Notes: generated from the letters alone by a model not told the origin. 64,000 nucleotides of DNA from Marinobacter maroccanus (GCF_002933275.1 NZ_PSSX01000005.1:1-64000), one strand, 5' to 3'. Shown: positions 51,889 through 61,657, counted from the first letter of the stretch. Program-made: numbers and translations.

Positions 51889-52400
51889 CCTTGGGCAGAC
51901 TCCCCGGCCTTGACCGTTATACCGCTTTCAGAGGGTAACCAGGCTTCGCCCTTGAGCCGCCACTCGTTGGCCGGACCACGGAGGTCGTAGTACCAACGGC
52001 CATCGATGTCGCTGTGAAGTTTCCCGGCAAATCGTCCCGGGGCGATCTGCTGGAACTGGACAGTGCGGTCTTTGTCCGAAAGTGTTGGATGGAACAGGTT
52101 GAGAATCAGGTATGGGAAGTCAGCCGGACCCTCTAAGGTATCAAGGTTGACCGTGACGTTTCTGTTTTGAAAGTCAATCTGAGCCACCATGCCAAGGTCT
52201 GCTGCTTTCTGGTCCCTGGCGATGGACATGTTGATTCCACGGCCCTCCTTGGACCAGTCGTCTGTTACCATCGCATTTTCAGTGTTGATCGCGATGGTAA
52301 TTGCGACGGCGCAGTAAATGATGGATGCGCCCGGAAATATCAGCAGGAACCAGAACCAGGGCTGGCGGTACCAGGGTGCTACGGGTGTTTCAGTTGTCAT
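51885..52400 (-). CDS. ccoH: cbb3 oxidase accessory protein CcoH (FixH)
   Basis: A 171-residue protein with one N-terminal helix (PWFWFLLIFPGASIIYCAVA) and a periplasmic domain with FixH features (NLFHPTLSDKDRTVQFQQIA; GRWYYDLRGPANEWRLKGEA). It is required for stable assembly of cbb3 oxidase. It lies between ccoG (44 bp) and ccoI (4-bp overlap). The ribosome site is weak. Confidence 0.92.
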   Translation of the reverse strand: MTTETPVAPWYRQPWFWFLLIFPGASIIYCAVAITIAINTENAMVTDDWSKEGRGINMSIARDQKAADLGMVAQIDFQNRNVTVNLDTLEGPADFPYLILNLFHPTLSDKDRTVQFQQIAPGRFAGKLHSDIDGRWYYDLRGPANEWRLKGEAWLPSESGITVKAGESAQG

Positions 52401-52444
52401 AAATCAATGTCTCGTATTAACGGCCAGATTCGCGCTATCGAAAA

Positions 52445-53875
52445 TCAGCGCGTTGGACCGACAAATCGGCTTTCAGTTTCAAGGCTCAGCGAAGAATCTG
52501 TCTCGGATTGTGCCCTGAACACGATATCGTAATTGGATTCGGCAATGGATTCCGGCGGTACGTCGACGACGGTCGGCAGTGAGCGGTTTTCACCGCTTTC
52601 AACGGTTACCGAGGTGTCGGTCAGAATCCGGATCCCCTCCAGGCCGGTGACTGCCAGAGTGAAGGTCTGGGGAACCTCTGTCATATTGGCAATTTTCAGC
52701 GTGTAGGAGTTCTCAATCCGCCCTTCGCCATTGAAGCTATACAGGGCGCCGCGATCTCGAAGGGCGTCCATCTGGGCCGGCACTCGCGTGGCGATCGTGA
52801 AAATAATCGCCGCAATCATCAACGACAGGACCGCACCATAGCCAAAGGTTCGTGGACGCAGGAGCTTCGAGGTCTTGCCTTCCAGTTCATTCTCTGTGGT
52901 GTAACGAATCAGCCCCCTTGGGTAATTCATCTTGTCCATGATCTCGTCACAGGCATCAATACACAGGGCGCAGCCAATACATTCGTACTGAAGGCCGTCC
53001 CTGATATCAATGCCCGTTGGACATACCTGGACACACTGGCCGCAGTCGATGCAGTCACCCAGCCCGGCCTCCGCCGGATCCACACCTTTTTTGCGGCCAC
53101 CCCGTGGCTCGCCCCGGTTGGGATCGTAGGAGACCACACGGGTATTGGGATCGAACATGACCGACTGGAAGCGGGCATAGGGGCACATGTACAGACAAAC
53201 CTGCTCGCGCATCCAGCCTGCGTTGAGGTAGGTGGCGACGGTAAAGAAGGCAACCCAGAAATAGGCCCAGCCATTGGCTTGCAAGGTGAACAGATCTGCG
53301 ATCAGTTCCCGGATCGGATAGAAGTACCCGACAAAGGTGAGACCGGTAGCCAGGGCAATAAGGAGCCAGACCCCATGCTTGGCGGATTTCTTGGCAATCT
53401 TGTTAGCGGAGCTCGGAGCCTTGTCCAGCTTCATCCGCTTGTTGCGGCTGCCTTCAATGCGCTCTTCAACCCACATGAAAATGAAGGTCCAGACAGTCTG
53501 GGGGCAGGTGTAGCCACACCAGACCCGGCCAAATAGCGTGGTAATGAAGAACAGGCCAAAGGCACAGATAATCAGCATTCCCGAGAGCAGGATGAAATCT
53601 TTCGGGTAAAACGTGGCTCCGTACAAATGGAACTCACGGGCAGGGAGATCAAAATGAATCAGTGGCTGTCCGTCCAGGGTGAACCAGACAAAGGCAAAGT
53701 ACATGCCCATCAGCAGTGTCAGGCTGACATTACGGATGCGCTGAAAGAAGCCTTTGACTTCCTTGACGTAAATCTTCTTACGGCTGGCGTATAGTTCGAC
53801 GGTTCCGGATTTATTGTTGTTGTCGGAGGGGCCAGAGGATGGGTCAACCTGTTTGACCGGAATCTCACTGCTCAT
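52445..53875 (-). CDS. ccoG: Cupric reductase CcoG (cbb3 accessory ferredoxin)
   Basis: CcoG is a membrane protein with two 4Fe-4S clusters that reduces Cu(II) for cbb3 assembly. 476 residues: the ATG at 53875 has GGAGG six bases upstream, better than the ATG at 53908. Membrane helices lie between about 40 and 210. The WCGYTCPQTVWTFIFMWVEE segment is conserved. The ferredoxin motifs are CIDCGQCVQVCPTGIDI and CIGCALCIDACDEIM near 270-310. A C-terminal immunoglobulin-like periplasmic domain follows. It is separated from ccoP by 128 bp containing a terminator, so it begins the accessory operon. Confidence 0.95.
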   Translation of the reverse strand: MSSEIPVKQVDPSSGPSDNNNKSGTVELYASRKKIYVKEVKGFFQRIRNVSLTLLMGMYFAFVWFTLDGQPLIHFDLPAREFHLYGATFYPKDFILLSGMLIICAFGLFFITTLFGRVWCGYTCPQTVWTFIFMWVEERIEGSRNKRMKLDKAPSSANKIAKKSAKHGVWLLIALATGLTFVGYFYPIRELIADLFTLQANGWAYFWVAFFTVATYLNAGWMREQVCLYMCPYARFQSVMFDPNTRVVSYDPNRGEPRGGRKKGVDPAEAGLGDCIDCGQCVQVCPTGIDIRDGLQYECIGCALCIDACDEIMDKMNYPRGLIRYTTENELEGKTSKLLRPRTFGYGAVLSLMIAAIIFTIATRVPAQMDALRDRGALYSFNGEGRIENSYTLKIANMTEVPQTFTLAVTGLEGIRILTDTSVTVESGENRSLPTVVDVPPESIAESNYDIVFRAQSETDSSLSLETESRFVGPTR

Positions 53876-53965
53876 CGTTACCTCCAGAAAAATGATGATG
53901 CGGGGCAACAGGCTTTTAGGCTGCTGATCTTTTCAAGCCTGTGCCCGCAGTGCAGACACAGGGTT

Positions 53966-53999
53966 GAAAAGACCGGGCCGGGGCTTGCCCCCGGCCGGT
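53966..53999 (-). terminator. Intrinsic terminator after ccoP
   Basis: On the minus strand a GC-rich hairpin (ACCGG+CCGGGG arms with one bulge) begins 4 bases after the ccoP stop and is followed by a T-rich CTTTTC. It separates ccoNOQP from the ccoGHIS assembly genes. Confidence 0.7.
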
Positions 54000-54003
54000 T
54001 GAC

Positions 54004-54894
54004 TCAGTTTGAGAGGCTATAGACGTAAGCCGCAAGAATCTGAATCTGATCGTCGGAAAGCAGACGATCCTGGGCAGGCATCTGGTTCTGGCGACCGTTC
54101 ATAACGGTCTCCTTGATCCACTCATAGGTCGAGCCATAGAGCCAGGTATTGTCAGTCAGGTTGGGGGCGCCCAAAGCCTGCATACCTTTGCCCTCAGGGC
54201 CATGGCAGGCCACACACGCCTGCGCGAAGACCTGTTCGCCTGCCTTGGCAGCTTCGGCGTCTTTTTCCCGACCACTGAAGCTCAGGACATAGTTCACAAC
54301 CTGGTCTACCTGCTCGTTGGTCATGCTGGGCATGGTGCCCTTGGCGGGCATGTTACCCATACGACCATTATGCAGGGTCTCCAGGATTGCTTCAGGTGTT
54401 CCGCCCCAGAGCCAGTCGTCGTCAGTCAGGTTGGGGAAGCCAACCTGGCCACGAGCTGCCGAGCCATGGCAAACCGCACAGTTGTTGGCAAACAGACGCT
54501 GGCCGATTTTCATGGCATCGCTGTTTTCCGCCAATTCCGGAACCGGGGTCTGGCCATATTGGGCGTAGATCGGGCCGTATTTCTCTTCAGCTTCAGCGAC
54601 CTCCGCTTCCCACTGATTGACTGCAGTCCAGCCCAAGAGGCCTTTCCAGTTGCCCAAGCCCGGATAAAGCGCAAGATAGCCAAGCGCGAAAACACAGGTA
54701 GCGAGGAACAGATAGAACCACCACTTGGGCAGCGGGTTATCGTACTCCTCAATGCCATCAAAGGAATGGCCCATGGTGCGGTCGGTTTCGGTATCGGTCG
54801 TCTGGCTCTTGCGGGTTGCCCAAAGCAGCCACCAGCAGCCGAACACGGTACCGAGCACGATCACGCTGATCCAGATGCTCCAAAAGGTACTCAT
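54004..54894 (-). CDS. ccoP: cbb3 cytochrome oxidase di-heme subunit CcoP
   Basis: A 296-residue membrane-anchored cytochrome c. The N-terminal helices (about 7-27 and 55-75) are followed by two heme domains with NCAVCHGSAARGQVGFPNLT near residue 140 and ACVACHGPEGKGMQALGAPN near 225. It passes electrons from cytochrome c to CcoO/CcoN. It overlaps ccoQ by 4 bp and its stop is followed by a terminator. Confidence 0.95.
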   Translation of the reverse strand: MSTFWSIWISVIVLGTVFGCWWLLWATRKSQTTDTETDRTMGHSFDGIEEYDNPLPKWWFYLFLATCVFALGYLALYPGLGNWKGLLGWTAVNQWEAEVAEAEEKYGPIYAQYGQTPVPELAENSDAMKIGQRLFANNCAVCHGSAARGQVGFPNLTDDDWLWGGTPEAILETLHNGRMGNMPAKGTMPSMTNEQVDQVVNYVLSFSGREKDAEAAKAGEQVFAQACVACHGPEGKGMQALGAPNLTDNTWLYGSTYEWIKETVMNGRQNQMPAQDRLLSDDQIQILAAYVYSLSN

Positions 54895-55076
54895 TCTTTT
54901 TTCTCCGTTTTTTCCTGTTCGAGCGTACGCTTTTCCACGTCGTCATCGTCGAAGGGCAGGTGAGCTGCCTCGTCGTTGGCCTTCTTGCGGTGGGCGCTGT
55001 AGGCCCACCAGACGATTCCCAGGAAAACCGCCATTACCAGAAGTGTGTGAATACCGCGTAACTCATTAATATCCAT
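54891..55076 (-). CDS. ccoQ: cbb3 oxidase subunit CcoQ
   Basis: A 61-residue single-helix protein (GIHTLLVMAVFLGIVWWAYS) with the typical SAHRKKANDEAAHLPFDDDD tail of CcoQ. It stabilises the CcoP interaction. It lies 4 bp after the ccoO stop. Confidence 0.92.
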   Translation of the reverse strand: MDINELRGIHTLLVMAVFLGIVWWAYSAHRKKANDEAAHLPFDDDDVEKRTLEQEKTEKKE

Positions 55077-55080
55077 GGGT

Positions 55081-55689
55081 TCACCGTTTGTCTGAAATCA
55101 CTGTACCCAGCTGTTGCAGGTACGCGACCAGAGCCTCGATTTCGAATTTGCCTTCTACCTGGGCAGAAGCCTCTGCAATCTGCTCATCGGTATAGGGCAC
55201 GCCCAGCGTCTGGAGGGTCTCCATCTTTGCGGCAGTCTTGGAGTGATCTACCCGGTCTTCGAACAGCCACGGGAAGGCCGGCATGTTCGACTCGGGCACA
55301 ACGCTACGCGGATCGTACAGGTGCTGGCGCTGCCAGGCATCAGAGTAACGACCGCCTACGCGGGCCAGATCCGGGCCGGTGCGCTTGGAACCCCAAAGGA
55401 ATGGACGGTCGTACACGAACTCGCCCGCAACGGAGTAGTGACCATACCGCTCGGTCTCCGCCCGGAACGGACGGATCTGCTGGGTATGGCATACATGGCA
55501 GCCTTCACGGATGTAGATGTCCCGGCCTTCCAGCTCAAGTGCCGACAGGGGCTCGAGGCCCTCAACCGGCTCATTGGTCTCTTTCAGGAAGAACAGGGGC
55601 ACTACCTCGGCAAGAAAACCACCGCTGATGGTCAGGACAATCAGTACGATCATCAGACCAAGGTTCTTTTCAACTATTTCGTGTTTCAT
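55081..55689 (-). CDS. ccoO: cbb3 oxidase mono-heme subunit CcoO
   Basis: A 202-residue membrane-anchored cytochrome c with an N-terminal helix (about 10-32). The heme motif is [20 protein letters not shown] near residue 60, and the family segments [20 protein letters not shown] and [20 protein letters not shown] follow. The second gene of the structural operon, 15 bp after ccoN. Confidence 0.95.
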   Translation of the reverse strand: MKHEIVEKNLGLMIVLIVLTISGGFLAEVVPLFFLKETNEPVEGLEPLSALELEGRDIYIREGCHVCHTQQIRPFRAETERYGHYSVAGEFVYDRPFLWGSKRTGPDLARVGGRYSDAWQRQHLYDPRSVVPESNMPAFPWLFEDRVDHSKTAAKMETLQTLGVPYTDEQIAEASAQVEGKFEIEALVAYLQQLGTVISDKR

Positions 55690-55704
55690 CTGATCTCTCT
55701 CCCG

Positions 55705-57135
55705 TTACGCCGGCTGTGTTGCCGCGTTGTCCTGCGCAACCGCATCTTTCTGGCGAACAGTCATGTACACGTTGTAAGCCATGATGAGCATGCCGGACAG
55801 GAAGATAACCCCACCAAGGAACCGGACAAAGTAGCCCGGGTAGGAGGCCTCCAGAGCTTCAACAAAGCTGTAGGTCAGGGTGCCGTCCTGGTTGACCGCA
55901 CGCCACATCAGGCCTTGCATGATGCCGTTTACCCACATGGCAACGATGTACAGCACGGTGCCAACGGTTGCGAGCCAGAAGTGCGCATTGATCAGGGCGG
56001 TGCTGAACATGGCCTGAACACCCCACAGCTTGGGAATCAGGTGGTAAACCGCGCCGATACTGATCATGGCAACCCAGCCAAGGGCACCAGAGTGAACGTG
56101 GCCGATGGTCCAGTCGGTGTTGTGGGAAAGCGCGTTCACAGTCTTGATGGACATCATCGGACCTTCGAAGGTGGACATGCCGTAGAACGACAGTGAAACC
56201 ACCAGGAAGCGCAGAATGGGGTCAGTGCGCAGCTTGTGCCATGCGCCCGACAGGGTCATCATGCCGTTGATCATGCCGCCCCAGGACGGTGCAAGCAGAA
56301 TCAGGGACATAACCATGCCTGCGGTCTGCGCCCAGTCCGGAAGTGCGGAGTAGTGCAGGTGATGACCGCCGGCCCAGACGTAGGTTGCGATCAGGGCCCA
56401 GAAGTGAACGATCGACAGACGATAGGAGTAAACGGGACGGTTGGCCTGCTTGGGAACGAAGTAGTACATCATGCCCAGGAACCCGGCGGTCAGGAAGAAG
56501 CCTACCGCGTTATGGCCGTACCACCACTGCATCATGGCGTCAGTGACGCCCGCGTAGGCGGAGTAGGACTTGAAAGCACTGGCGGGCAGCGCCATATTGT
56601 TCCCGATGTGCAGGCAGGCAACCGTGATGATGAAGGCGCCGTAGAACCAGTTGGCTACATAGATGTGGGGAGTGCTGCGCTTCATTACGGTTCCGAAGAA
56701 CACCAGCGCGTAAGTCACCCAGACAATGGCGATAGCGATATCGATTGGCCATTCAAGTTCGGCATATTCCTTGGAAGAGGTAAGGCCGAGCGGCAGGGTA
56801 ATAGCTGCCGAGACAATGATCGCCTGCCAGCCCCAGAAGGTGAACGACGCCAGGCCATCGGAGATCAGACGGGCCTGACAGGTGCGCTGCACCACGTAGT
56901 AGGAGGTGGCGAACAAGGCACTTCCACCAAAGCCGAAGATAACGGCATTGGTATGCAGCGGCCTGAGACGGCCGAAGTGGGTAAAGGGCAGGTCGAGGTT
57001 GAGGGACGGCCAGACCAGCTGTGCTGCAATCAGCACACCCAGCGCCATACCTACAATACCCCATACCACTGTCATGATGGCGAATTGTCTCACCACCTTG
57101 TAGTTGTATGTCAGGTTTGCATTTACTGTGCTCAT
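55705..57135 (-). CDS. ccoN: cbb3 cytochrome c oxidase catalytic subunit CcoN
   Basis: The catalytic heme-copper subunit, 476 residues and about 12 helices. Conserved regions seen: [20 protein letters not shown] (low-spin heme His), [20 protein letters not shown] (CuB His), [20 protein letters not shown] (His-His CuB ligands), and [20 protein letters not shown] near 350 (heme His). It reduces oxygen with high affinity under low oxygen and pumps protons. Transcription probably starts near 57171 from an Anr-dependent promoter. Confidence 0.96.
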   Translation of the reverse strand: MSTVNANLTYNYKVVRQFAIMTVVWGIVGMALGVLIAAQLVWPSLNLDLPFTHFGRLRPLHTNAVIFGFGGSALFATSYYVVQRTCQARLISDGLASFTFWGWQAIIVSAAITLPLGLTSSKEYAELEWPIDIAIAIVWVTYALVFFGTVMKRSTPHIYVANWFYGAFIITVACLHIGNNMALPASAFKSYSAYAGVTDAMMQWWYGHNAVGFFLTAGFLGMMYYFVPKQANRPVYSYRLSIVHFWALIATYVWAGGHHLHYSALPDWAQTAGMVMSLILLAPSWGGMINGMMTLSGAWHKLRTDPILRFLVVSLSFYGMSTFEGPMMSIKTVNALSHNTDWTIGHVHSGALGWVAMISIGAVYHLIPKLWGVQAMFSTALINAHFWLATVGTVLYIVAMWVNGIMQGLMWRAVNQDGTLTYSFVEALEASYPGYFVRFLGGVIFLSGMLIMAYNVYMTVRQKDAVAQDNAATQPA

Positions 57136-57206
57136 AGCCTTACCAATGGGTTTAAAGTGGGGAAATATGCGGGCGCAAGTATGGAGAAACGATTAGCTGT
57201 TTGCAA

Positions 57207-57236
57207 TGACTCAGGTCAACTCCTGACATCCGTCAA
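57207..57236 (-). promoter_or_regulatory. Tandem Anr/FNR boxes upstream of ccoN
   Basis: On the minus strand TTGACCTGAGTCAT (57219-57206) and TTGACGGATGTCAG (57236-57223) each match TTGA-N6-TCAA in seven of eight positions, with centres 17 bp apart. A -10-like CATACT at 57183-57178 gives a start near 57171. The boxes then lie at -41.5 and -58.5, the class II activator arrangement expected for a cbb3 operon. The rest of the 220-bp spacer shows nothing else. Confidence 0.75.
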
Positions 57237-57355
57237 ATGCGCCGAAATCAGCAACATGGCTTCCTTTTTAGTGCCGTTCTTGGAGTTGTTTCAGCGCAGG
57301 GAATGTGTGTTGCCTGAATGCAATGATAGTCGCTTAATTGGATGAGGTGAATTCC

Positions 57356-58003
57356 GTGGAGTTGATTAAGACCAAAGGCTATGAAAGTCATTCGGAAGTC
57401 GTACTGATTCTGGCGCACGGTGCGGGCGCGCCGGCCGACTCGCCGTTCATGGAAGAGCTGTCTGTGGCGCTTGAGCGTGAGGGTATTGGAACGGTTCGTT
57501 TTGAGTTCCCTTACATGCAGAAACGACGCCTGGATGGAAAGAAACGTCCACCCGACCGGGAACCGGTATTGCTGGAGTATTTTTCCCGGGTAATTGACCA
57601 GGTTCGTGCAGAGCTTGGGAGCACAAGCATGATCCTGGTTGGAGGCAAGTCCATGGGCGGCCGCATGGCGAGCATCCTGGCCAGCCGTCGGGATGGCATC
57701 GATGGTGTCGTCTGTTTTGGTTATCCGTTTCATCCGCCGGGGAAGCTTGACCGTTGGCGAACCGGGCACTTCCCCGATCTGAACTGCCCGATGCTGGTGC
57801 TTCAGGGCACCAGAGACCCGTTCGGCAAGCCGGCCGAGATGGCCGGCCATGAAAGGGAACTGGACGGCATCAACTTGCGTTGGCTTGAAGGTGGCAATCA
57901 CGATTTCCAGACACTGAAAAGCCAGCCACAGACACAATGTGAACTGATTGCCTCGGCTGCCCGGGAAACCCGGATCTTTGTGGATGACAGGCTTCAGGCC
58001 TGA
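57356..58003 (+). CDS. Alpha/beta hydrolase (KANL3/Tex30-type)
   Basis: A 215-residue cytoplasmic protein. GTG 57356 follows GAGG by eight bases. ILAHGAGAPADSPFMEELSV is the oxyanion-loop region, LVGGKSMGGRMASILASRRD has the nucleophile Ser (G-K-S-M-G), LVLQGTRDPFGKPAEM gives the Asp and EGGNHDFQ the His. This small family is annotated as alpha/beta hydrolase or dienelactone-hydrolase-like; the substrate is unknown. It diverges from ccoN and ends 3 bp from the convergent diguanylate cyclase gene. Confidence 0.87.
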   Translation: MELIKTKGYESHSEVVLILAHGAGAPADSPFMEELSVALEREGIGTVRFEFPYMQKRRLDGKKRPPDREPVLLEYFSRVIDQVRAELGSTSMILVGGKSMGGRMASILASRRDGIDGVVCFGYPFHPPGKLDRWRTGHFPDLNCPMLVLQGTRDPFGKPAEMAGHERELDGINLRWLEGGNHDFQTLKSQPQTQCELIASAARETRIFVDDRLQA

Positions 58004-58006
58004 TCT

Positions 58007-59848
58007 TTACTCCACTTCAATTGCTTCAGATAGCTGAGCGCGGTTGCGGCCCTCACTTTTTGCGCGGTACAGCGCCTCATCTGCTCGCTCGAATAGCTGG
58101 TTCTGAGTCTCACCGGGGTTGAGTGATGCGATGCCGGCGCTCAGAGTCATTCTCACCTCGGTACCGTCCGGCGATAAAAGCGGGGTGTTGGCGAGATCCT
58201 CCAGCAGTGCCGCGCAGACGTTCAGGGCGCCTGCTGCATCGGTTCCTGGCAGCAGCAGCGCAAACTCTTCACCGCCGAAGCGGATAGCGACATCCCTCGG
58301 ACGTTTTACATGCCGGTTAAGCATTTCGGCGATGAACTGAAGACAGGTGTCTCCGAAACCGTGGCCCCAGGTGTCGTTAATGTTCTTGAAATGGTCGGCG
58401 TCTACCAGAGCCAGTGTCAGTGGCTGGGAGGTTCGGCGGGCTTCGGCGCAAAGCTCGGGGAATATGTTATTCAGGTGCCTTCTGTTATGCAGGCCGGTGA
58501 GGGCGTCGTTCAGACTCATCGTCGACAACTTGCGGTTGGCTTTTTCCAGTTCCCTCATGGTGTTTCTGAGCTGTGCGGTGCGCTCGTGCACCTTGAACTC
58601 CAGCTCTGTCCTTGCACTGTGTTCCACATCCAGGAGCTTCTGGTTGAGCAGGCGCCATCGCTGCACCATGGCGTAGTTCAGCAGGATCACCTGTCCACCT
58701 ACCGCCGATTGCATCAGTGCTTCCCTTGCCAGGAAGTCGGTGAGATAGCCGAAGGCCGCCAGAGCGTATATCAGGCCGCCAACGAGCATGATCAGCCACG
58801 CCAGCAGGTACCAGGTGGCGGGTTGATAGCCCTGCTTCCATCGGACGGCTGCAATAATGAACAGGCTTGAAATGACCGTCATCGCCAGAACCGTGTTGAG
58901 CAGAATGGTCTTGTTGTAGGGCAGGATCAGTGTCAGCGCCAGAAACCCGATGCAGAACCAGGCCTGACCCTTGAGCACGGTCTCTGAGATGGTTCCGTTG
59001 CCCACTTCCAGGAACGACCGGCCAAAAAGTATCATGGCGAGGGCACAAAGTGACAAAGACAGAGGAATGGACGTGTTGGCAAAGCTGGCATTGTCTGGCC
59101 AGAAGTACTGGTTGGCGAATCCGCCCATGGCGAACAGAAAGAGCCCCAGCGCCGCCAGGTAGAATGCGTTGTAGAAGTAGTAACCGGTGCCGGAGCTGAA
59201 GAAGAGCAGCAGGTTGAAGACCGCGAATACCAACAGGGCTCCGTAGAAAAGCCCGTGAGTCAGTGTCAGATGATTACTGCGGGCAATCACTTCTGCCGCA
59301 GTTTCAAAACTGAGCGGCACGTTCAGCGCGCCATTGCTATGGATCCGGATCGTTAATGACCGGGTCTCGCCGCCATCCAGTGTGACGGGGAGCATAAAGT
59401 ACCGGTAGTCTACCGCCCGGGATGCAAAAGGACGCTGATCACCGGTAACCAGTGTCTCTGTAGTATCATCCCCGGTTTGCCAGAATGTAACTTCGTCCAG
59501 CAGGGGGTAGTTGACTTTCAGGTACCAGCCGGCACGTTCAGTCCCGGAGTTCCTGACATGCAGATGGACCCAGTAAACGGATTTGGTATGGCTGAACACC
59601 AGGTCCCGCCCGTTTGCCGGCATCCACTCCAGATCCTCCGGAAGCTGTTCCGGATCTGTTGCCATATGGCCGGGCGCGTCCGGCGGGGCGCTGTAATAGC
59701 AGACATATTGCATCAGGGAAGCGCGGGCAGCAGGATCGGTTGCTTCAAGTGTGGGGCAGCCGGACGGGACGGATCCTTCGTCTGGCAACGCCAGGGGAGG
59801 GACCAGCAAAAGGCTGAGAATGGCAATCAAGCGCAAAACGGACGTCAT
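58007..59848 (-). CDS. 7TMR-DISM diguanylate cyclase
   Basis: A 613-residue membrane signalling protein. Signal peptide, then a 7TMR-DISM extracellular domain at about 45-180 (VYWVHLHVRNSGTERAGWYL), seven helices at about 190-395, a short coiled-coil and a GGDEF domain from about 445. The active site is GGEEF in AIRFGGEEFALLLPG, and the inhibitory site R-P-R-D lies five residues before it, so product inhibition by c-di-GMP is expected. It would make c-di-GMP in response to an external, perhaps carbohydrate-like, ligand. Confidence 0.93.
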   Translation of the reverse strand: MTSVLRLIAILSLLLVPPLALPDEGSVPSGCPTLEATDPAARASLMQYVCYYSAPPDAPGHMATDPEQLPEDLEWMPANGRDLVFSHTKSVYWVHLHVRNSGTERAGWYLKVNYPLLDEVTFWQTGDDTTETLVTGDQRPFASRAVDYRYFMLPVTLDGGETRSLTIRIHSNGALNVPLSFETAAEVIARSNHLTLTHGLFYGALLVFAVFNLLLFFSSGTGYYFYNAFYLAALGLFLFAMGGFANQYFWPDNASFANTSIPLSLSLCALAMILFGRSFLEVGNGTISETVLKGQAWFCIGFLALTLILPYNKTILLNTVLAMTVISSLFIIAAVRWKQGYQPATWYLLAWLIMLVGGLIYALAAFGYLTDFLAREALMQSAVGGQVILLNYAMVQRWRLLNQKLLDVEHSARTELEFKVHERTAQLRNTMRELEKANRKLSTMSLNDALTGLHNRRHLNNIFPELCAEARRTSQPLTLALVDADHFKNINDTWGHGFGDTCLQFIAEMLNRHVKRPRDVAIRFGGEEFALLLPGTDAAGALNVCAALLEDLANTPLLSPDGTEVRMTLSAGIASLNPGETQNQLFERADEALYRAKSEGRNRAQLSEAIEVE

Positions 59849-59960
59849 TCATGGCTTCCCGCGGTTATCAGAGCGGGAAGTGTAGCCAGAGAGGACAATC
59901 TGCGCTGTTAAACAGATTCAACTTTTACGGGTTGGTCTCCAACCCTGTTTCGGGAAACGC

Positions 59961-61037
59961 ATGGAACAGATTCTGGTATTTTGCCGGCCCGGCTTTGAAA
60001 CCGAAGCCGGCCGTGAAGTGACTGACTCGGCGGCGGAAAGGGGTATTTTCGGCTATTTCGAGCCTGTTAAAAATCAGGGGCTGGTGCGTTTTTACCCGGC
60101 CGCCCCCGAAACTGCGGATGATGTGATGGTCCGGCTCATGCTTGATGAGCTGGTGTTCGTCCGTGACTGGATCGTCGTGCTCGGGGAATTCAGCTTGCCC
60201 GACACCGACCGGGTTGGTGCCGTGATAGAAGGGCTCCGGGGGCTCGGGCGAGGTTATCCCGGATGTGCGCGGCTCGAGGTTCGGTTGTCGGAAAATAATG
60301 CCGATGGCGACCTCGGAAACTTTGCCCGCAAGTGGGTATCGCCGCTCTCCCGTGGCTTGCGTGGGGCTGGTCTGCTTGAGGCCGACCAGAACGCTTCGGC
60401 CCCGGCCCGGCTGGAGGTTTTCCTGCCGGACTTCGCTTCGGTGGTTGTGGGGTACAGCCTTGCGGATAACCGGGCCCGCTATGTCGGTGGCATCCCGCGA
60501 TTGCGGCTGCCGGCATCAGCGCCCAGTCGGTCTGCCCTCAAGCTTGAAGAGGCCTGGAAAGTGTTTTTACCCCCGGAACAAGAGCTTGACTATCTTGGTG
60601 GTGGCAAGAAGGCCGCGGATCTTGGGGCCGCCCCAGGTGGCTGGACCTGGCAGCTTGTGCGCCAGGGCATGATGGTAACCGCCGTCGACAACGGCCCCAT
60701 GAACGCCGAGCTGATGGCGTCGGGGCAGGTGGAGCATGTGGAAGCGGATGGCTACGGCTGGCGCCCCAAACGGGGTATCGACTGGATGGTTTGCGATATT
60801 GTGGATCAGCCCCGAAAAACCGCAAAACTGGCCGTTACCTGGCTTGGTGAGGGCCTTTGTCGTTACACGGTATTCAATCTCAAGTTGCCGATGAAAAAAC
60901 GGTACGACGAGTGGCTGATCTGTCGGGATATTCTCGTCAATGGCCTGAGTGCGGCGGGCATCGGCTTTCGTCTCAAAGCCCGCCACTTGTATCATGACAG
61001 AGAAGAGATCACCTGTTTCATTGAACGGACTGGCTAG
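59961..61037 (+). CDS. rlmM: 23S rRNA (cytidine-2498-2'-O)-methyltransferase RlmM
   Basis: A 358-residue SAM-dependent 2'-O-methyltransferase. An N-terminal THUMP-like region is followed by a RrmJ/FtsJ-type domain: ADLGAAPGGWTWQLVRQGMM (SAM site) near residue 215, RGIDWMVCDIVDQP near 270 with the catalytic Asp, and FNLKLPMKKRYDEW with the catalytic Lys. Its stop overlaps that of the convergent ABM gene by 4 bp. Confidence 0.94.
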   Translation: MEQILVFCRPGFETEAGREVTDSAAERGIFGYFEPVKNQGLVRFYPAAPETADDVMVRLMLDELVFVRDWIVVLGEFSLPDTDRVGAVIEGLRGLGRGYPGCARLEVRLSENNADGDLGNFARKWVSPLSRGLRGAGLLEADQNASAPARLEVFLPDFASVVVGYSLADNRARYVGGIPRLRLPASAPSRSALKLEEAWKVFLPPEQELDYLGGGKKAADLGAAPGGWTWQLVRQGMMVTAVDNGPMNAELMASGQVEHVEADGYGWRPKRGIDWMVCDIVDQPRKTAKLAVTWLGEGLCRYTVFNLKLPMKKRYDEWLICRDILVNGLSAAGIGFRLKARHLYHDREEITCFIERTG

Positions 61038-61324
61038 AAGGCGCTTTGCTCCAGAACGGTTATGTGTTCTTCTTCGTCCATCATGGGGATAAGCTCCAGC
61101 ATGAGATCGCGGCGTTCATCGGAGTGAAACCAGCGGTCCCAATCCGCTTCAGATCGCCAATTAGCCAGGGTAAACCGGTGATTGGGGTCATGGCTGTCTG
61201 CCAGGGTTTCGCCGGATATAAATCCGGGCGCACTCACAGCCTGTTGCAGAACCTTACGCGAACGTTCTTCGTAAGCTGCTTCCAGGGTTTCAGCAATATG
61301 GCGTTCAATCAGAACCCGGATCAT
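61034..61324 (-). CDS. ABM-fold (antibiotic biosynthesis monooxygenase-type) protein
   Basis: A 96-residue ferredoxin-like dimeric alpha/beta-barrel protein: MIRVLIERHIAETLEAAYEE, then GFISGETLADSHDPNHRFTL, and W-RSEADWDRWFHSDERRDL. The GGAGG before the start is strong. Members range from quinol monooxygenases to heme-degrading enzymes to proteins of unknown role; no specific activity can be given. Confidence 0.83.
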   Translation of the reverse strand: MIRVLIERHIAETLEAAYEERSRKVLQQAVSAPGFISGETLADSHDPNHRFTLANWRSEADWDRWFHSDERRDLMLELIPMMDEEEHITVLEQSAF

Positions 61325-61410
61325 GACAAACCTCCAAGTGTTTTAACTGTTATAAACAATAATTTAGCAGATTTTTACGAAAAATCAGGTTCAATGACAG
61401 GAGATCAAGT

Positions 61411-61650
61411 GTGAGCGCAACCGAATACGACCTGGAGCTGGACGCCCGTGGCCTTTTCTGCCCGGAGCCGGTCATGATGCTTCATAACCGGATCAATGAT
61501 GTTCAGCCCGGTGGTGTGTTGCGAGTATTGGCCACTGATCCTTCCACGACCCGGGACATACCGAGGTTCTGCCAGTTCCTTGGTCACGAGCTGATAAACC
61601 AGTCTGAAGACGATGACCTGTTTATCTATCTGATACGCCGTGGGCAATAG
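61411..61650 (+). CDS. tusA: TusA-family sulfur carrier protein
   Basis: A 79-residue sulfur carrier. GTG start with AGGAG eight bases before. The active Cys is in DARGLFCPEPVMMLHNRIND, and the Cys-Pro-x-Pro pattern is diagnostic. It passes persulfide sulfur from a cysteine desulfurase to tRNA (s2U34) or molybdenum cofactor enzymes. It diverges from the ABM gene and converges on dsbD. Confidence 0.9.
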   Translation: MSATEYDLELDARGLFCPEPVMMLHNRINDVQPGGVLRVLATDPSTTRDIPRFCQFLGHELINQSEDDDLFIYLIRRGQ

Positions 61651-61657
61651 CTGCCCA
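61641..61657. terminator. Short hairpin between tusA and dsbD
   Basis: TGGGCA-ATAGC-TGCCCA overlaps the tusA stop. The stem is perfect but only 6 bp with no T-tract, so its role as a terminator is tentative. Confidence 0.35.

Noticed and set aside
53930-53971. A further Anr/FNR box before ccoG (TTGAAAAGATCAG on the minus strand)
   Set aside because: The half-sites are separated by five bases instead of six, so it does not fit the consensus.
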